Assembly (NCBI RefSeq): GCF_009695585.1
Contig: NZ_VUNR01000011.1
Location: 23,676-87,675, forward strand
DNA from: Anaerovibrio slackiae
Lineage (GTDB): Bacteria; Bacillota; Negativicutes; Selenomonadales; Selenomonadaceae
Direction: 5' to 3'
DNA: 64,000 nucleotides
This document shows, in pieces, positions 50,150 to 60,823 of this stretch (position 1 is the first letter of the stretch; the number at the start of each line of letters is the position of its first letter). The notes beneath the pieces are model-generated. The model was not told the origin of the DNA. It ran no database searches and was given only the letters and a program-made list of their open reading frames with translations. A program made the translations under genes and the position numbers.

Positions 50150-51361
50150 ATGTTTAGTGAAAAGAATGCGGCTGCCGGTGTAACCTTTCCAAAGGGGTTC
50201 AAGGCTGCCGGTGTAAAGGCTGGCATCAAAAAGAGCGGCAATCTGGATTTGGCTTTGATTTATACAGAGAAGGAAGCAGCTGTAGCAGGCGTATTTACCA
50301 AAAATGCAGTGGCTGCGGCTCCTGTAATTGTTTCCCGTGAGGTGGTAAAGGGCGGCAAGGCTCATGCCATCGTTGCCAATGCCGGCTGTGCCAATGCCTG
50401 CACTGGTGAGACAGGTCTTGCCAATGCCAGGAAAATGGCGGCTCTGGCTGCTGCAGAAGTGGGCTGTGCCTCTGATGAGGTGCTGGTGGGCTCCACCGGC
50501 ATTATCGGTGTGAACTTGCCGATGGACAAGCTGGAGGCAGGCATCAAGGCTGCTGCTGCGGAGCTTTCCGAGGATGGCAGCAAGAACGCAGGCAATGCCA
50601 TTATTACCACCGATACTTATTCCAAGGCTTGTTCCTGTGAGGTGGAGATTGGCGGACAGGCAGTGCGCTTCGGTGCTATTGCCAAGGGTTCCGGCATGAT
50701 TCAGCCGAATATGGCTACCATGCTCTGCTACATCACCACTGATGCCAATATTTCCAGCCAGCTGATGCAGAAGGCTCTTTCCGAAATTGTTGAGGTTTCC
50801 TTCAATATGATTTCCGTTGATGGCGATATGAGTACCAACGATACTGTGCTGGTACTGGCAAATGGCGCATCCGGCGCGGCAGAAATCACTGATGGTTCCC
50901 CTGAGTATGACAAGTTCTATGCAACGTTGAAGGAAATCTGCCAGGAGCTGTCCAAGCGGATTGCAGCTGATGGCGAGGGCGCAACCAAGTTCCTGACTAT
51001 CAATGTAAGCGGTACCAAGACCTTTGAGGATGCCAAGACTGTAGCCATGAGCATTGCCAAGTCTCCGCTGGTAAAGACAGCTTTCTTTGGCGAGGACCCG
51101 AACTGGGGGCGTGTTATCTGCGCTGTGGGCTATGCAGGGATTCCGATGGTGCCTGAAAAGACCGTTATCAAGTTTGGCGGCGTGCCTGTCTATGCCAATG
51201 GCCTGGGGGCAGAGTTCAATGAGGACGACATCCATAAGGTTATGGCAGAGCATGATATTGTGATTGATGTGGAGATGGGCATGGGAGATGCCAAGGCTAC
51301 TGTATGGAGCTGCGATTTCTCCTATGAGTATGTGAAGATTAATGGTGAGTATCACACCTGA
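50150..51361 (+). CDS. argJ: Bifunctional ornithine acetyltransferase/N-acetylglutamate synthase
   Basis: 403 residues. VANAGCANACTGETG, and KGSGMIQPNMATMLCYITTD contains the self-cleavage site; Thr190 becomes the N-terminal nucleophile of the beta chain. ArgJ recycles the acetyl group from acetylornithine to glutamate. No separate argA or argE is seen in the operon, consistent with a cyclic pathway. AGGAGG site. Confidence 0.95.
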   Translation: MFSEKNAAAGVTFPKGFKAAGVKAGIKKSGNLDLALIYTEKEAAVAGVFTKNAVAAAPVIVSREVVKGGKAHAIVANAGCANACTGETGLANARKMAALAAAEVGCASDEVLVGSTGIIGVNLPMDKLEAGIKAAAAELSEDGSKNAGNAIITTDTYSKACSCEVEIGGQAVRFGAIAKGSGMIQPNMATMLCYITTDANISSQLMQKALSEIVEVSFNMISVDGDMSTNDTVLVLANGASGAAEITDGSPEYDKFYATLKEICQELSKRIAADGEGATKFLTINVSGTKTFEDAKTVAMSIAKSPLVKTAFFGEDPNWGRVICAVGYAGIPMVPEKTVIKFGGVPVYANGLGAEFNEDDIHKVMAEHDIVIDVEMGMGDAKATVWSCDFSYEYVKINGEYHT

Positions 51362-51415
51362 TAATCGTGTACATATTTGTATACATGTGTATATCGGGAT
51401 GATGAGGTATAGATT

Positions 51416-52312
51416 ATGGCGATAATGAAGCATGCTGAAAAAAAGGCAGGCACTCTCATTGAGGCACTGCCGTATATTCAGGAATTTTATGGCAAGACCA
51501 TCGTGGTAAAATATGGCGGCAATGCCATGATTAACGAGGATTTGAAGCACAAGGTAATGGAGGATATCAGCCTTCTGAAATATGTAGGTATTCGCCCGGT
51601 GATTGTGCATGGTGGCGGTCCTGATATTACCCACTTTTTGAAAAAAGTGGGCAAGCAGTCTGATTTTGTCAGCGGCCTGCGTGTTACTGACGAGGAAACT
51701 GTGGAGATTGCCGAGATGGTGCTGGATGGCAAGGTCAACTCCGATATTGTCAACATGCTGAACTGCCGCGGTGTCAGGGCGGTAGGCCTCAGCGGCAAGG
51801 ATGCAGGGCTTATCAAGGCAAGAAAGAAAATGGCTACTGTTTATGACGAGGATGGGCATACGGAAACTGTTGACATAGGCTATGTTGGCCAGGTGGAGTC
51901 GGTGGATACCCGCATTTTGCAGGATTTGCTGGACAATGGCTACATTCCGGTGGTGGCTCCTATCGGCGTAGGCGAGGATGGGGAGAGCTACAACATTAAC
52001 GCAGATTATGTGGCTGCGGAGATTGCCGGTGCCCTTCATGCGGAAAAGCTGCTGCTGCTGACGGATATTGAGGGCGTGTACAAGGACTTCAATGACAAGG
52101 ACAGCTTTATTTCCTCCCTGACTGTGGAGGAGGCGAAGGGCTATATCAAGGATGGCACGATTTCCGGCGGCATGATTCCGAAGATTGAGGCATGCCTGAA
52201 ATCCATCGAGTGCGGCACCAACAAGGTGCATATCATTGACGGCCGTCAGCCTCACTCCATCATTCTGGAGCTTTTGACCAACAGCGGTATCGGTACCCAG
52301 GTTGTTAAATAA
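51416..52312 (+). CDS. argB: Acetylglutamate kinase
   Basis: 298 residues. VVKYGGNAM (Lys and Gly phosphate-binding loop) and RPVIVHGGGPDIT, then GLSGKDAGLI and late MIPKIEACLKSI. It phosphorylates N-acetylglutamate, the second step. Members with an N-terminal helix of this length can be arginine-inhibited hexamers; that is suggestive only. The start could be ATG 51416 or 51425. The 54-bp gap before it holds repeated GTATACAT-like words. Confidence 0.95.
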   Translation: MAIMKHAEKKAGTLIEALPYIQEFYGKTIVVKYGGNAMINEDLKHKVMEDISLLKYVGIRPVIVHGGGPDITHFLKKVGKQSDFVSGLRVTDEETVEIAEMVLDGKVNSDIVNMLNCRGVRAVGLSGKDAGLIKARKKMATVYDEDGHTETVDIGYVGQVESVDTRILQDLLDNGYIPVVAPIGVGEDGESYNINADYVAAEIAGALHAEKLLLLTDIEGVYKDFNDKDSFISSLTVEEAKGYIKDGTISGGMIPKIEACLKSIECGTNKVHIIDGRQPHSIILELLTNSGIGTQVVK

Positions 52313-52369
52313 GAAAAAAGGCGGTATCGTTATTCAGATTGTTAAATAAAATTTTGAGGTGTAAGTGAA

Positions 52370-53569
52370 ATGCAATTAACTGATGAACAGATTTATGCCA
52401 AGGATGCCCATGATTATCTGCCGGTGTTCGCCCGTTACCAGATTGTGCTGGACCACGGGGATGGTGTTTATGTATATGATTCCCAGGGCAAAAAGTATAT
52501 TGACTTTTTGGGAGGCATTGCCGTAAACGTGCTGGGGCATAATCATCCTGAGCTGGTAAAGGCAATTGCAGAGCAGGCAGGGAAGATGATTCACTGCTCC
52601 AACCTGTATTATACCCAGGTACAGGCAGAAGCTGCGGAAAAGCTGGTAAAGCTCAGCGGCTTGGGCAAGGTTTTCTTCGGTAACTCCGGGGCGGAGGCAA
52701 ATGAGGGTGCCATCAAGGTAGCAAGAAAGTATGCCCATACTATTGCCCCGGACAAGTCCCAGATTATTTCCGCTATTCACAGTTTCCACGGCCGTACCAT
52801 CGCTACCCTGACCGCTACCGGCCAGCCTAAGTATCACGAGGGCTTCGGGCCGCTGCCGGAGGGCTTTGACTATGTGCCTTATAACGATATTGAGGCACTG
52901 GAGAAGCTGATGAGCGACAAGACTGCCGCTGTAATGCTGGAGCCGATTCAGGGGGAGGGCGGTGTCCATGTACCTGATACTGAGTATATGCAGAAGGTGC
53001 GCCAGCTGTGCGATAAGTACGATGCGGTGCTGATTTTTGATGAAATCCAGAGCGGCATGGGCAGAAGCGGCAAGTTCTTTGCCTATGAGAACTATGGCAT
53101 CAAGCCGGATGTGGTTACCCTTGCCAAGGGACTGGCTGGCGGTGTGCCAATCGGGGCCTTTATCACCAGTGACAAGGTGGCGGCGGCTCTCCATGCCGGT
53201 GACCACGGTTCTACATTTGGCGGCAATCCGCTGGCCTGTGCGGCTGCCAACGTGGTGCTGGATAATGTGGGCAATGAGGCATTTTTGCAGCATGTCACTG
53301 AGATGGGGGATTACATGAAGTCCCGTTTGAAGGATATGCAGGCGAAGTTCCCGGCTCTTATTAAGGAAGTCCGGGGCATGGGGCTGATTCTGGGCATGGA
53401 GCTCACCAAGCCGGGCCGGGAGATTGTCAATGCCTGCCTGGACAAGGGGGCTATTATCAACTGCACAGCCGGGAATGTGCTGCGCTTTGTGCCGCCTTTG
53501 ATTGTTACCAAGGCGCATATTGACGAGGTTTGCGATGCAGTTGAGGCAGTATTGCCGCAGTATGCTTAA
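52370..53569 (+). CDS. argD: Acetylornithine aminotransferase
   Basis: 399 residues, class III PLP aminotransferase. FFGNSGAEANEGAIKVARKY, HSFHGRTIATL and LIFDEIQSGMGRSGKFFAYE; Lys253 in TLAKGLAGGVPIG binds PLP. It converts N-acetylglutamate semialdehyde to N-acetylornithine. In many bacteria it also serves in the diaminopimelate pathway. GAGG-type ribosome site. Confidence 0.95.
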   Translation: MQLTDEQIYAKDAHDYLPVFARYQIVLDHGDGVYVYDSQGKKYIDFLGGIAVNVLGHNHPELVKAIAEQAGKMIHCSNLYYTQVQAEAAEKLVKLSGLGKVFFGNSGAEANEGAIKVARKYAHTIAPDKSQIISAIHSFHGRTIATLTATGQPKYHEGFGPLPEGFDYVPYNDIEALEKLMSDKTAAVMLEPIQGEGGVHVPDTEYMQKVRQLCDKYDAVLIFDEIQSGMGRSGKFFAYENYGIKPDVVTLAKGLAGGVPIGAFITSDKVAAALHAGDHGSTFGGNPLACAAANVVLDNVGNEAFLQHVTEMGDYMKSRLKDMQAKFPALIKEVRGMGLILGMELTKPGREIVNACLDKGAIINCTAGNVLRFVPPLIVTKAHIDEVCDAVEAVLPQYA

Positions 53570-53717
53570 TAGTTTGCTAACGCATTCTGTGCAATAAATA
53601 TGTAATAATATTGTATACCCATGCAGCAGAAGGTTTATTTTCTTCCTTTAATGTAGTATAATATACGCTGTTGGTGTACATAAGTATATATTCGGTATGC
53701 CTATTGGAGGTTATAAA

Positions 53718-54647
53718 ATGTTAAAAGGCAAGGACATGCTTTCCATCCATGACCTTTCCGTGGATGAGGTAAATGAAATCCTGGCTTTGGGCCATGAGCT
53801 CAAGGCAAAGCAGAAGGCCGGCATTGAGCATCATATCTTGAAGGGCAAGACTCTGGGCATGATTTTTGAGAAATCTTCCACCCGTACCCGCCTTTCCTTT
53901 GAAACAGGTATGTATCAGCTGGGCGGTCAGGCACTGTTTCTGTCCAACCGTGATTTGCAGCTGGGCAGGGGCGAGCCTATCAAGGATACTGCCCGTGTTA
54001 TGTCCCGTTATCTGGACGGCATCATGATTCGCACCTTTGGCCATGACAGGGTGGAGGAGTTTGCTAAATGGTCTGATGTGCCTGTTATCAATGCCCTGAC
54101 TGACCTTTTGCATCCTTGCCAGGTTCTGACTGACCTGCTGACTATTCAGGAGCACAAGGGCAAGAATCTCAAGGGCTTGAAGATGGCCTATGTAGGCGAT
54201 GGCAACAACATGACCAATTCCTACATGTACGGCTGCGCCAAGGCAGGCATTGATTTTGTTTCTGCCAATCCGAAGGGCTTTGAGCCTGATAGGCAGGTTT
54301 TTGAGAATGCCTGCAAGGATGCGGAGGAAACCGGCGCATCCATCAAGCTGGTGAATGACCCGTTTGAGGCAGCCAAGGACGCTGATATCGTGGTAACTGA
54401 TACCTGGGCAAGCATGGGCCAGGAGGACGAGCACGAGGAGCGCAAGAAGATTTTCAAGGATTATCAGGTAAATGCAGAGCTTCTGGCGGTGGCTGACAAG
54501 CGCGTTATCGTTATGCACTGTCTGCCGGCTTACCGGGGGGAGGAAATCACCGATGAAATCCTTGAGGCTTACGCTGATGTAATCTTTGATGAGGCTGAGA
54601 ACCGCCTCCATACCCAGAAGGCGATTATGGCTCTTACAATGGGCTGA
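53718..54647 (+). CDS. argF: Ornithine carbamoyltransferase
   Basis: 309 residues from ATG 53718 (TTGGAGG at 7 bp). SSTRTRLSFETGMYQLGGQA is the carbamoyl-phosphate site; HPCQVLTDLLT and MHCLPAYRGEEI complete the active site. It forms citrulline. A TATAAT (53657-53662) lies in the 148-bp gap before it, so a secondary promoter is possible. Confidence 0.95.
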   Translation: MLKGKDMLSIHDLSVDEVNEILALGHELKAKQKAGIEHHILKGKTLGMIFEKSSTRTRLSFETGMYQLGGQALFLSNRDLQLGRGEPIKDTARVMSRYLDGIMIRTFGHDRVEEFAKWSDVPVINALTDLLHPCQVLTDLLTIQEHKGKNLKGLKMAYVGDGNNMTNSYMYGCAKAGIDFVSANPKGFEPDRQVFENACKDAEETGASIKLVNDPFEAAKDADIVVTDTWASMGQEDEHEERKKIFKDYQVNAELLAVADKRVIVMHCLPAYRGEEITDEILEAYADVIFDEAENRLHTQKAIMALTMG

Positions 54648-54705
54648 TAAATATTGTTTATCTATTTTCTCATGTGGAAATAATGATTAAGGAGTTGTAA
54701 ATATT

Positions 54706-55917
54706 ATGGCAGAATTTAAGAAAGTCGTATTGGCATATTCCGGTGGTCTTGATACCTCCGTTATCATTCCTTGGCTCAAGGAAAACTATGGCGGCTGCGA
54801 GGTTATTGCCTGCTGTGCTGATATCGGCCAGGGTGATGACATGCAGGCTATCCATGACAAGGCTCTGCGTTCCGGCGCTTCCAAGTGCTATATTTTGGAT
54901 TTGACTCAGGAGTTCCTGGAGGAGTACGTATGGCCAACCCTGAAGGCTGGTGCTGTTTATGAGGGCAAGTATCTGCTGGGCACTTCCTTCGCCCGTCCGC
55001 TGATTGCCAAGCGTCTGGTTGAGGTGGCCAAGAAGGAAGGCGCCGAGGCTATTGCTCACGGCGCTACCGGCAAGGGCAACGATCAGGTTCGCTTTGAGCT
55101 GACTGTCAAGGCTCTGGCTCCTAACATGGCTATTGTTGCTCCTTGGCGTGAGTGGGACCTGCTGTCCCGTACTCAGGAGATTGAGTATGCCAAGGCTCAC
55201 AACATCGACATTCCTACCGACAACAAGAAGTATTCCATGGACAAGAACATCTGGCATCTGTCCCATGAAGGCTCTGACCTGGAGGACCCTTGGAATGCAC
55301 CTCAGAACGAGATGTACCTGGTATCCAAGGCTCCGGAGGATGCCGCTGACAAGCCTGAGTATGTAACCATTGATTTTGAAAAGGGTATTCCTGTGGCTGT
55401 TAATGGCAAGAAGATGGGTGCAGTGGAGCTTCTGACTGAGCTGAATGATATCGGTGCCCGGAATGGCGTTGGTATTGTTGATATTTGCGAGAACCGCCTT
55501 GTGGGCATGAAGTCCCGCGGTGTGTATGAGAATCCGGGCGGAGCAATCCTGTTCTATGCTCATCGCGAGCTGGAGTATCTCTGCCTCGACCGTGCTACCT
55601 ATCACTACAAGGAAGGCGTAGCTATCCGCTTTGGCGAGCTGGTTTATGACGGCATGTGGTTCTGCCAGCTCCGTGAGGCTCTGTCCGCTTTTGTTGACAG
55701 CACTCAGGAGACTGTAACCGGCACTGTAAAGCTGAAGCTCTATAAGGGCAACATCATGAGCGCAGGTGCCAAGTCCCCTTATTCCCTGTACAATCAGGAA
55801 TTTGTAACCTTTGAGGAAGACCATGTTTACAATCAGGCTGATGCAGAAGGCTTTATCAACCTCTTTGGCTTGCCGCTGAAGGTTCGTGCCCTGATGCAGG
55901 AAAAGGCAGGTAAGTAA
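54706..55917 (+). CDS. argG: Argininosuccinate synthase
   Basis: 403 residues. P-loop [15 protein letters not shown] (residues ~9-23), [13 protein letters not shown] and DLEDPWNAP. It ligates citrulline and aspartate with ATP. AAGGAG site. It is 2 bp from argH; codon use is highly biased, as for a strongly expressed gene. Confidence 0.96.
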   Translation: MAEFKKVVLAYSGGLDTSVIIPWLKENYGGCEVIACCADIGQGDDMQAIHDKALRSGASKCYILDLTQEFLEEYVWPTLKAGAVYEGKYLLGTSFARPLIAKRLVEVAKKEGAEAIAHGATGKGNDQVRFELTVKALAPNMAIVAPWREWDLLSRTQEIEYAKAHNIDIPTDNKKYSMDKNIWHLSHEGSDLEDPWNAPQNEMYLVSKAPEDAADKPEYVTIDFEKGIPVAVNGKKMGAVELLTELNDIGARNGVGIVDICENRLVGMKSRGVYENPGGAILFYAHRELEYLCLDRATYHYKEGVAIRFGELVYDGMWFCQLREALSAFVDSTQETVTGTVKLKLYKGNIMSAGAKSPYSLYNQEFVTFEEDHVYNQADAEGFINLFGLPLKVRALMQEKAGK

Positions 55918-55919
55918 TT

Positions 55920-57350
55920 ATGGCAGAGCAGCTCTGGGGCGGACGTTTTTCCAAGTCTACCGACGAGATGATTAATGATTTTCAGGCTTCTATTGATTTT
56001 GATAAGCGGATGTACAATGAGGATATTGCCGGTTCTATTGCCCATGCTACCATGCTGGCGAAGGTCGGCATTATCTCCGAGGCAGACCGGGATGACATTA
56101 TCAGCGGCCTGAAGGATATTTACAAGAAAATCGAGGAGGGCAATTTCTCTTTTGAGGTTGCCCTTGAGGATATTCACATGAATATCGAGAAGCGGCTGAC
56201 TGACGCTATCGGCGAGGCTGGCGGACGCCTGCATACGGCCCGCAGCCGCAACGACCAGGTGGCGCTGGACACCCACATGTTCATCCGCCGTCAGGTGGTG
56301 GAGGTGGAGAAGCTGATTCTCGATATGCAGGCGGCACTGGTGGAAGCGGCAGAGAAGTACAGCGATGTGATTATGCCGGGCTATACCCATCTGCAGCGCG
56401 CCCAGCCGATTTTGTTCTCCCATCACATGATGGCCTACTTCGGCATGCTGAAGCGGGACTTTGACCGCTTCAAGGGTGTCTATGACCGCTGCGACATCAT
56501 GCCGCTGGGGGCAGGTGCCCTGGCTGGCACAACTTTCCCTATTGACCGTCCTTTTGTGGCGGAGCAGCTGAATTTTGAGTCGATTTACAGCAACAGCCTG
56601 GATGCAGTGTCTGACAGGGACTATATCATGGAATTCCTGTCAGCTGCTTCTATCCTGATGGTGCATCTGTCCCGTCTCAGTGAGGAAACCATTTTGTGGT
56701 GTTCCCGTGAGTTCTTCTTTATTGAGCTGGACGATGCCCATTGCACCGGCTCCTCCATGATGCCTCAGAAGAAAAACCCTGATGTATCCGAGCTGGTTCG
56801 GGGCAAGACAGGCCGTGTCATGGGCCATCTCATGGCTATGCTGACTACGGTGAAGGGGCTGCCGCTGGCATATAACAAGGACTTGCAGGAGGACAAGGAA
56901 GGCATTTTTGATGCCATTGATACCATCAAGTTCAGCCTGGCAGTGTATGCCCGTATCATGCGGGGCATGAAGGTGCGCAAGGATGTAATGCGCCGTGCTG
57001 TGGCAGAGGACTTCTCCAATGCAACTGATCTGGCTGACTATCTGGTGAAGAAGGGCTTGCCTTTCCGTCAGGCTCATGCTGTTTCCGGCAAGGCTGTTCA
57101 CTACTGCATTGAGCAGAATAAGTGGCTGGCTGATATGACTATGGCTGAGCTGAAGGAGCTGTCCGATTTGTTTGAGGAGGACATTTACGATGCCATCAGC
57201 CCTGAGACCTGCGTAAAGAACCGCAATTCCTATGGCGGCACTTCTTATCAGCAGGTGGAGCTGCAGCTGAAGCTGGCAGCCGATATTATGGCAGCTGAAA
57301 AGGCCTATGTGGCTGAAAAGGATGCCAAGCAGGCAAATGTAGAAGCGTAA
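55920..57350 (+). CDS. argH: Argininosuccinate lyase
   Basis: 476 residues, fumarase/aspartase superfamily. HTARSRNDQVALDTHMFIRR, YTHLQRAQPILFSHH and the signature GSSMMPQKKNPDVSEL (~277-292) with the catalytic Ser loop. It splits argininosuccinate into arginine and fumarate; the fumarate could feed the fumarate-reducing pathway at 24-29 kb. Last gene of the operon. Confidence 0.96.
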   Translation: MAEQLWGGRFSKSTDEMINDFQASIDFDKRMYNEDIAGSIAHATMLAKVGIISEADRDDIISGLKDIYKKIEEGNFSFEVALEDIHMNIEKRLTDAIGEAGGRLHTARSRNDQVALDTHMFIRRQVVEVEKLILDMQAALVEAAEKYSDVIMPGYTHLQRAQPILFSHHMMAYFGMLKRDFDRFKGVYDRCDIMPLGAGALAGTTFPIDRPFVAEQLNFESIYSNSLDAVSDRDYIMEFLSAASILMVHLSRLSEETILWCSREFFFIELDDAHCTGSSMMPQKKNPDVSELVRGKTGRVMGHLMAMLTTVKGLPLAYNKDLQEDKEGIFDAIDTIKFSLAVYARIMRGMKVRKDVMRRAVAEDFSNATDLADYLVKKGLPFRQAHAVSGKAVHYCIEQNKWLADMTMAELKELSDLFEEDIYDAISPETCVKNRNSYGGTSYQQVELQLKLAADIMAAEKAYVAEKDAKQANVEA

Positions 57351-57373
57351 TAAAAGTGTGATTTGATATATTG

Positions 57374-57411
57374 GTGGCGGTGCGGCATGGTAGCTGCACT
57401 GCCCTTTTTTT
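57374..57411 (+). terminator. Intrinsic terminator of the arg operon
   Basis: GGCGGTGC (57376-57383) pairs with GCACTGCC (57396-57403) with one G-T pair, then seven T. Confidence 0.9.
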
Positions 57412-57430
57412 AGGATTTGGTAGTGATAAT

Positions 57431-58312
57431 GTGAGTAAAACTATGAAAGGGGCAATCTGCCTTTCCCTGGCTGGTACTATCTGGGGCGGGCTTTTTTTGG
57501 CTGTGCGGCTGGTGGTAGGGGCGGTGGAAGCTGTTCCTCTGGTGTGGATGCGCTATATTCTGGCCTTTTTTGCCCTGTATGCCCTGGGCTGCTATCGCCA
57601 TGTGTCATGGAAGATTGACAGGAAGGACTGGAAGCTTTTGGCACTGGTGGGGCTTATCGGGCAGACCTTGTCCATCGTCACCCAGGAGTCGGGCACACTC
57701 CTGACCTCGGCTCAGACCGGTTCCACTATTACGGCTGCTACCCCGGCCTTTATGGTGCTGTTCGGCTGGTGGATATTGAAGGAGCGGCTGACCTTTGGGC
57801 GGATTATGTCCGTGGTGCTGGCTACCATCGGTGTATTGATGATTGTCTATGACCCGGATAATTTTCAGGTGAATTTGCTGGGGGGATTTTTCCTCTTTGT
57901 GGCGGCCTGGACCTGGGCACTGATGGCGGTGTTTTTGAAGCTTTTAGACCGGTATTCCCCTATTGTGCTGACCTTTTACGGCCTGCTGGTGGCTCTTGTG
58001 TGCCTGGCACCCTATTCTGTGTGGTGGCTGGCAACCCAGGCGGATTATAGCCTGCTGCTTACCCCTCAGGTGCTTCTCAGCATCGGCTATATGGGGATTA
58101 TCTCCACCACCGGCGGTTTTGTGCTGTGGAATGAGGGCTTGTTGTATATGGATGCGTCTACCGCAGGGCTTTTCATGTTCTGGCAGCCCATTGTGGGCAC
58201 TTTTTTGGGCTGGCTGCTTCTGGGGGAGCCGGTGACTTTATGGTTCTGGCTGGGAGCATTGCTGATTGTGGTGGGGGTAGTCATGGCAATGGGCAGGCCG
58301 AAAAAGGCTTGA
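57431..58312 (+). CDS. EamA/DMT-family transporter
   Basis: 293 residues from GTG 57431; ATG 57443 is an alternative, and neither has a strong ribosome site. Ten hydrophobic helices in two EamA repeats: AGTIWGGLFLAVRL, TVQTGSTITAATPAFMVLFG-like region near 100, and ISTTGGFVLWNEGLLYMDAS in the second repeat. The family exports metabolites or drugs; the substrate cannot be read from sequence. The position after the arg operon terminator does not imply a link. Confidence 0.85.
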   Translation: MSKTMKGAICLSLAGTIWGGLFLAVRLVVGAVEAVPLVWMRYILAFFALYALGCYRHVSWKIDRKDWKLLALVGLIGQTLSIVTQESGTLLTSAQTGSTITAATPAFMVLFGWWILKERLTFGRIMSVVLATIGVLMIVYDPDNFQVNLLGGFFLFVAAWTWALMAVFLKLLDRYSPIVLTFYGLLVALVCLAPYSVWWLATQADYSLLLTPQVLLSIGYMGIISTTGGFVLWNEGLLYMDASTAGLFMFWQPIVGTFLGWLLLGEPVTLWFWLGALLIVVGVVMAMGRPKKA

Positions 58313-58448
58313 TATGCTTCCAGGAGGAAGTTTTTTCCTAAAAAGTTGTAAAGTATGAAAGAATTAGCAGGATTTTTGTGTTTTTTGTAGAATTTATAAT
58401 ACGAAATAAACTTTTTAGGGATATGGAATATAATATGGAGGAGTTATT

Positions 58449-60518
58449 ATGTTCAGTCGTTTTTTTGGGGGTAAAAAGAAAGCTGAGGCAGCCGCACAGC
58501 CTGTTAGCCAGGTTCAGCCGGTTACACAAAAGCCTGTGCCTGCACAGCAGAAAGATATGAAAATTGCTTATTTAAGCAAAAGCGAGCTGGATGCGGCTCA
58601 TTTGCGGGAGCTTACTGATGTGGCAGAGGGATGTGCGCTGATTATGGGGTTTGTTTCCTCGGATTTGAATCTGGAGGAAGTTGCCCGGGCTATAAAGAAA
58701 GAGGTTTCAGCCTCAACGAAGGTTATTTTGCTGACAACCTCCGGGGAGCTTTGCCGGACAAAGGGAAGCCGTACCTTCTACTGCAATGATGCGGAGGGAC
58801 GTGCCAAGCTGCTGTTGCAGGTGTATTCCAATCGGATGATTGAGGACACATATATTATGAGCATACCGCTCTCCAATAGCGACCTGCGCAGGGGCGTTGT
58901 AGAGATGAGCATCAATGACCGGGTTGCGGCTATCCGCCGTGAGATAGAAAAGCACAAGGTGCCATTCCGGCTCAGTACAGCTCATAGCTTTGCCATGATT
59001 TATGTGGATGGGGCTTCCAGCAGCGAGACTTTTGTTTTGCAGGCTATGTACGAAACAGGCAAGTATCCTATTCCGTTTATTGGCGGCAGCTCTGCTGGTG
59101 ATTTGACCTTTACACACACCTATATTTACGACAATAACAGGTGTTTGGAAAATCATGCAGTGATTACGCTGTTCCGCCTCAAGCATGCCTATCGCTATGG
59201 CATCCTGAAAACCCAGTCAGGGGAGCGCACCAGTGCTGCCTTTACTGTCAGCAGCGGCAATACAGCCCTGCGCTATATTGAGACAGTGGAAGATGCCTCC
59301 GGCCGTCCAGTTTCCTTCATCAAGGCATTGAAAGATCACTTTGGCGTCAGCACGGTGGACGGCATAAATGAAAGATTGCAGGAGTATACCTTTGCCGCAG
59401 ATATTAATGGTGAGGACTTTTTACGCGATGTTGCCAGCATCGATGAGGCCAATGACAGGATTTCCTTCTTCTGCGATGTGGTAACTGGTGAAAAGCTTTA
59501 TTTGATCAGGCGTCAGTCCCTGGAGGCTACCCTTTCCCGTGACTTCAAGGCTTTTTCTCAGGGCAAGCCGGAGCCTATTGGCGGCATTCTGAATGACTGC
59601 CTCATGCGCCGTCTGGGGTACCCGGAAGACACAAAGCACATGGATTTCTTTGCAGATGTTCCGGTGGCTGGCTTCTCCAGCTTTGGCGAAATTGCCGGGC
59701 TTCATGTCAATGAAACACTGACGGCAATCTTCTTTTATCATATTCCGGAAGGGCAGAGCTTCTCAGACCGCTATATTGACAATTTTGCTTCCACCTATTC
59801 AGAGTGTAATGCGTTCTTTTACAGGCGTATCATTGCCCGGCAGAAGGCCACGGAAAAGCTCAAGGACAACCTTATCAGCATGTTCAATGACTATCATGCC
59901 AAGATGCCGGGGATTGTCACTACCATCAATCGCATAGCGGATGATGTGGAGATGATCAAGGGCACAATCAGTCAGATTTCGGGCAGCATCGGTGATCAGA
60001 AGGAGCTTTTTGCCCAGATGATTTCCCGCAACCGTGAGATTACCCCGAAACTGGATATGCTTTCCCAGAGCACCCAGAAGATTGACGGTGTAATGAAGAT
60101 GATTAATGAGATTGCTTCCCAGATTAACCTCCTCGCCCTCAATGCCGCCATTGAGGCTGCCCGTGCCGGTGAGGCAGGCCGCGGCTTCTCCGTGGTGGCA
60201 CAGGAGGTCCGCAAGCTTTCCGAAAACACCCAGAGCAGCCTGTGTTCTTCTGATGAGGCAATTAAGATGCTCATGCACGATGTTGATGAGATTAATAAGA
60301 ATCTGCTGGATAATAAGGATTTTGAAGAAAAAATCGGCAATTTTGATGCTAATTTTGCAGCTGAAATGGAAAAGCTTCAGGTTACCTTTAGTGAGGGTGT
60401 GGAGCACATCTACCAGTCTATCCAGTCCATACAGGAAATTGAGGCTATCAACAAGCGTTCCTCGGAGGAAATGGAGAAGCTGGAGAAGATTCTCTATAAT
60501 ATTGAGATGGGCATCTGA
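58449..60518 (+). CDS. Soluble FIST-domain methyl-accepting chemotaxis protein
   Basis: 689 residues with no membrane helix. Residues ~1-40 are basic and Gln/Pro-rich; ~45-270 FIST N-domain (with [12 protein letters not shown]); ~275-445 FIST C-domain; ~470-689 MCP signalling domain with the hairpin tip [20 protein letters not shown] and [21 protein letters not shown] domains bind small ligands, perhaps amino acids. It would signal from the cytoplasm to CheA/CheW. ATG 58449 follows a GGAGGAG site. No other chemotaxis gene is in the window. Confidence 0.9.
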   Translation: MFSRFFGGKKKAEAAAQPVSQVQPVTQKPVPAQQKDMKIAYLSKSELDAAHLRELTDVAEGCALIMGFVSSDLNLEEVARAIKKEVSASTKVILLTTSGELCRTKGSRTFYCNDAEGRAKLLLQVYSNRMIEDTYIMSIPLSNSDLRRGVVEMSINDRVAAIRREIEKHKVPFRLSTAHSFAMIYVDGASSSETFVLQAMYETGKYPIPFIGGSSAGDLTFTHTYIYDNNRCLENHAVITLFRLKHAYRYGILKTQSGERTSAAFTVSSGNTALRYIETVEDASGRPVSFIKALKDHFGVSTVDGINERLQEYTFAADINGEDFLRDVASIDEANDRISFFCDVVTGEKLYLIRRQSLEATLSRDFKAFSQGKPEPIGGILNDCLMRRLGYPEDTKHMDFFADVPVAGFSSFGEIAGLHVNETLTAIFFYHIPEGQSFSDRYIDNFASTYSECNAFFYRRIIARQKATEKLKDNLISMFNDYHAKMPGIVTTINRIADDVEMIKGTISQISGSIGDQKELFAQMISRNREITPKLDMLSQSTQKIDGVMKMINEIASQINLLALNAAIEAARAGEAGRGFSVVAQEVRKLSENTQSSLCSSDEAIKMLMHDVDEINKNLLDNKDFEEKIGNFDANFAAEMEKLQVTFSEGVEHIYQSIQSIQEIEAINKRSSEEMEKLEKILYNIEMGI

Positions 60519-60528
60519 TGAAGTCATG

Positions 60529-60591
60529 CAGAAATATTTGTCATGTACGCAGAAATATGTGTTATGTAAGCAAAAATATTTGTTATGTAAT
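60529..60591 (+). repeat. Three tandem ~21-bp repeats
   Basis: Three copies of GCAGAAATATTTGTCATGTAC (variants with TGTTATGTAA) follow the chemoreceptor gene and precede its terminator. Not a coding repeat. Confidence 0.75.
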
Positions 60592-60622
60592 ACGATAATG
60601 CTGCGTGAATGTAGCACTTGCG

Positions 60623-60645
60623 AGCAGCCTGCGGGCTGCTTTTTT
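60623..60645 (+). terminator. Intrinsic terminator
   Basis: AGCAGCC (60623-60629) pairs with GGCTGCT (60634-60640), 4-base loop, then TTTTT. Confidence 0.9.
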
Positions 60646-60823
60646 CTTGCGGGATAGTCTGGATGCATGAAAGCAAATGGTGGGCGGTTGCGTAATTACA
60701 TTAGCAAGATAGTTTGCCGTCATCGAAAGTTTTTCTGCTATCTGTTTGCAAATATAGTATAATTATATAAAATTGCAGATAATAGATGTTCAATATTTTC
60801 CAAGAGTGAGAGAATGGTGAAAA

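Noticed and set aside
49736..52255. Long minus-strand open frame (839 codons) opposite argJ and argB
   Set aside because: It is the antisense shadow of two certain enzymes with biased codons; the translation has no domain and there is no ribosome site.
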